Positions 6,155 through 6,230 of a stretch of 6,230 nt of DNA are shown here, in pieces. The translations under genes and the position numbers were made by a program. Position 1 is the first letter of the stretch, and each line of letters starts with the position of its first letter. The DNA is taken from NCBI GenBank assembly GCA_009777135.1, contig WRMM01000132.1, positions 1 through 6,230 on the forward strand, given 5' to 3'. A model generated the notes under the pieces. It searched no databases. It saw only the letters and a program-made list of their open reading frames with translations, and had not been told where the DNA came from. The DNA is from Candidatus Fibrimonadales bacterium (GTDB lineage Bacteria; Fibrobacterota; Fibrobacteria; Fibrobacterales; Fibrobacteraceae).

Positions 6155-6230
6155 TTAAATGTACCGCTTCAATACATTCTGCCTTATGCAATCAGAAACG
6201 GCACGCTCTATTGCCAAATCTCTGTCCATG
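6155..6230 (-). CDS. C-terminal end of a minus-strand protein, possibly Rpn/PD-(D/E)XK nuclease family (partial)
   Basis: The minus strand reads 24 codons to TAA at 6157-6155, ending AIERAVSDCIRQNVLKRYI. This resembles the segment near the C-terminus of Rpn-type (PD-(D/E)XK) nuclease or transposase proteins, where a helix such as AIxxAVxxCIxxGILxxFL is typical. Most of those continue for some 30-50 residues more, so this one may be shortened or may belong to another family. The gene extends beyond the right edge. It lies 36 bases upstream of the murJ start codon on the same strand. The opposite strand is also open here (ATG at 6159), but that product shows nothing recognisable. Confidence 0.4.
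   Translation of the reverse strand, partial: MDRDLAIERAVSDCIRQNVLKRYI

Noticed and set aside
6159..6230. Plus-strand frame starting at ATG 6159
   Set aside because: Its start lies only three bases past the TATAGT element, and the 24 residues are unrecognisable; the overlapping minus-strand frame looks more like a real protein end.

Overview
The window is bacterial chromosome carrying core genes (respiratory complex I, a ribosome-associated GTPase, a peptidoglycan lipid II flippase and a tRNA) with an AT-rich, remnant-bearing stretch in the middle. Peptidoglycan synthesis and complex I fit many Gram-negative-type lineages. The recurring TTTACTATATT promoter-like element, a DUF4143 remnant and a possible Rpn-type fragment vaguely recall Fibrobacterota, but that is an impression and not a determination.

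Layout from left to right. The first 1215 bases are the start of nuoL on the minus strand; the gene runs off the left edge, so 405 N-terminal residues are visible. It diverges from hflX on the plus strand across a compact control region. That region holds a perfect 12-bp inverted repeat whose two arms look like the -10 elements of the two genes, and between the arms a telomere-like G-quadruplex motif. hflX ends tail-to-tail with a minus-strand gene of 280 codons, and the two stop codons overlap. That gene encodes an unrecognised single-pass membrane protein; its N-terminal domain resembles the C-terminal domain of ribosomal protein L7/L12, and a TPR-like segment follows the membrane helix. Its start overlaps the end of a DUF4143-type protein that lacks the expected N-terminal ATPase region and begins ten bases past the 3' end of a tRNA gene with anticodon CAT. 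About 290 bases of very AT-rich intergenic DNA, including the tRNA promoter, separate the tRNA from murJ, which is complete and starts at a TTG codon fixed by a stop directly before it. At the right edge lies the last part of another minus-strand gene, perhaps of the Rpn nuclease family.

From murJ leftwards to 2453 everything is on the minus strand, but it is unlikely to be one operon: murJ and the tRNA each have their own promoter-like sequence. The most distinctive signal is regulatory. The 11-mer TTTACTATATT occurs exactly three times, once upstream of each of nuoL, hflX and murJ. In nuoL and murJ it lies only 8-9 bases before the start codon with no ribosome binding site, which suggests leaderless or nearly leaderless transcripts. 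In hflX it lies inside the longest ATG frame, which suggests that the true start is a downstream ATT codon with a well-placed GGAG.
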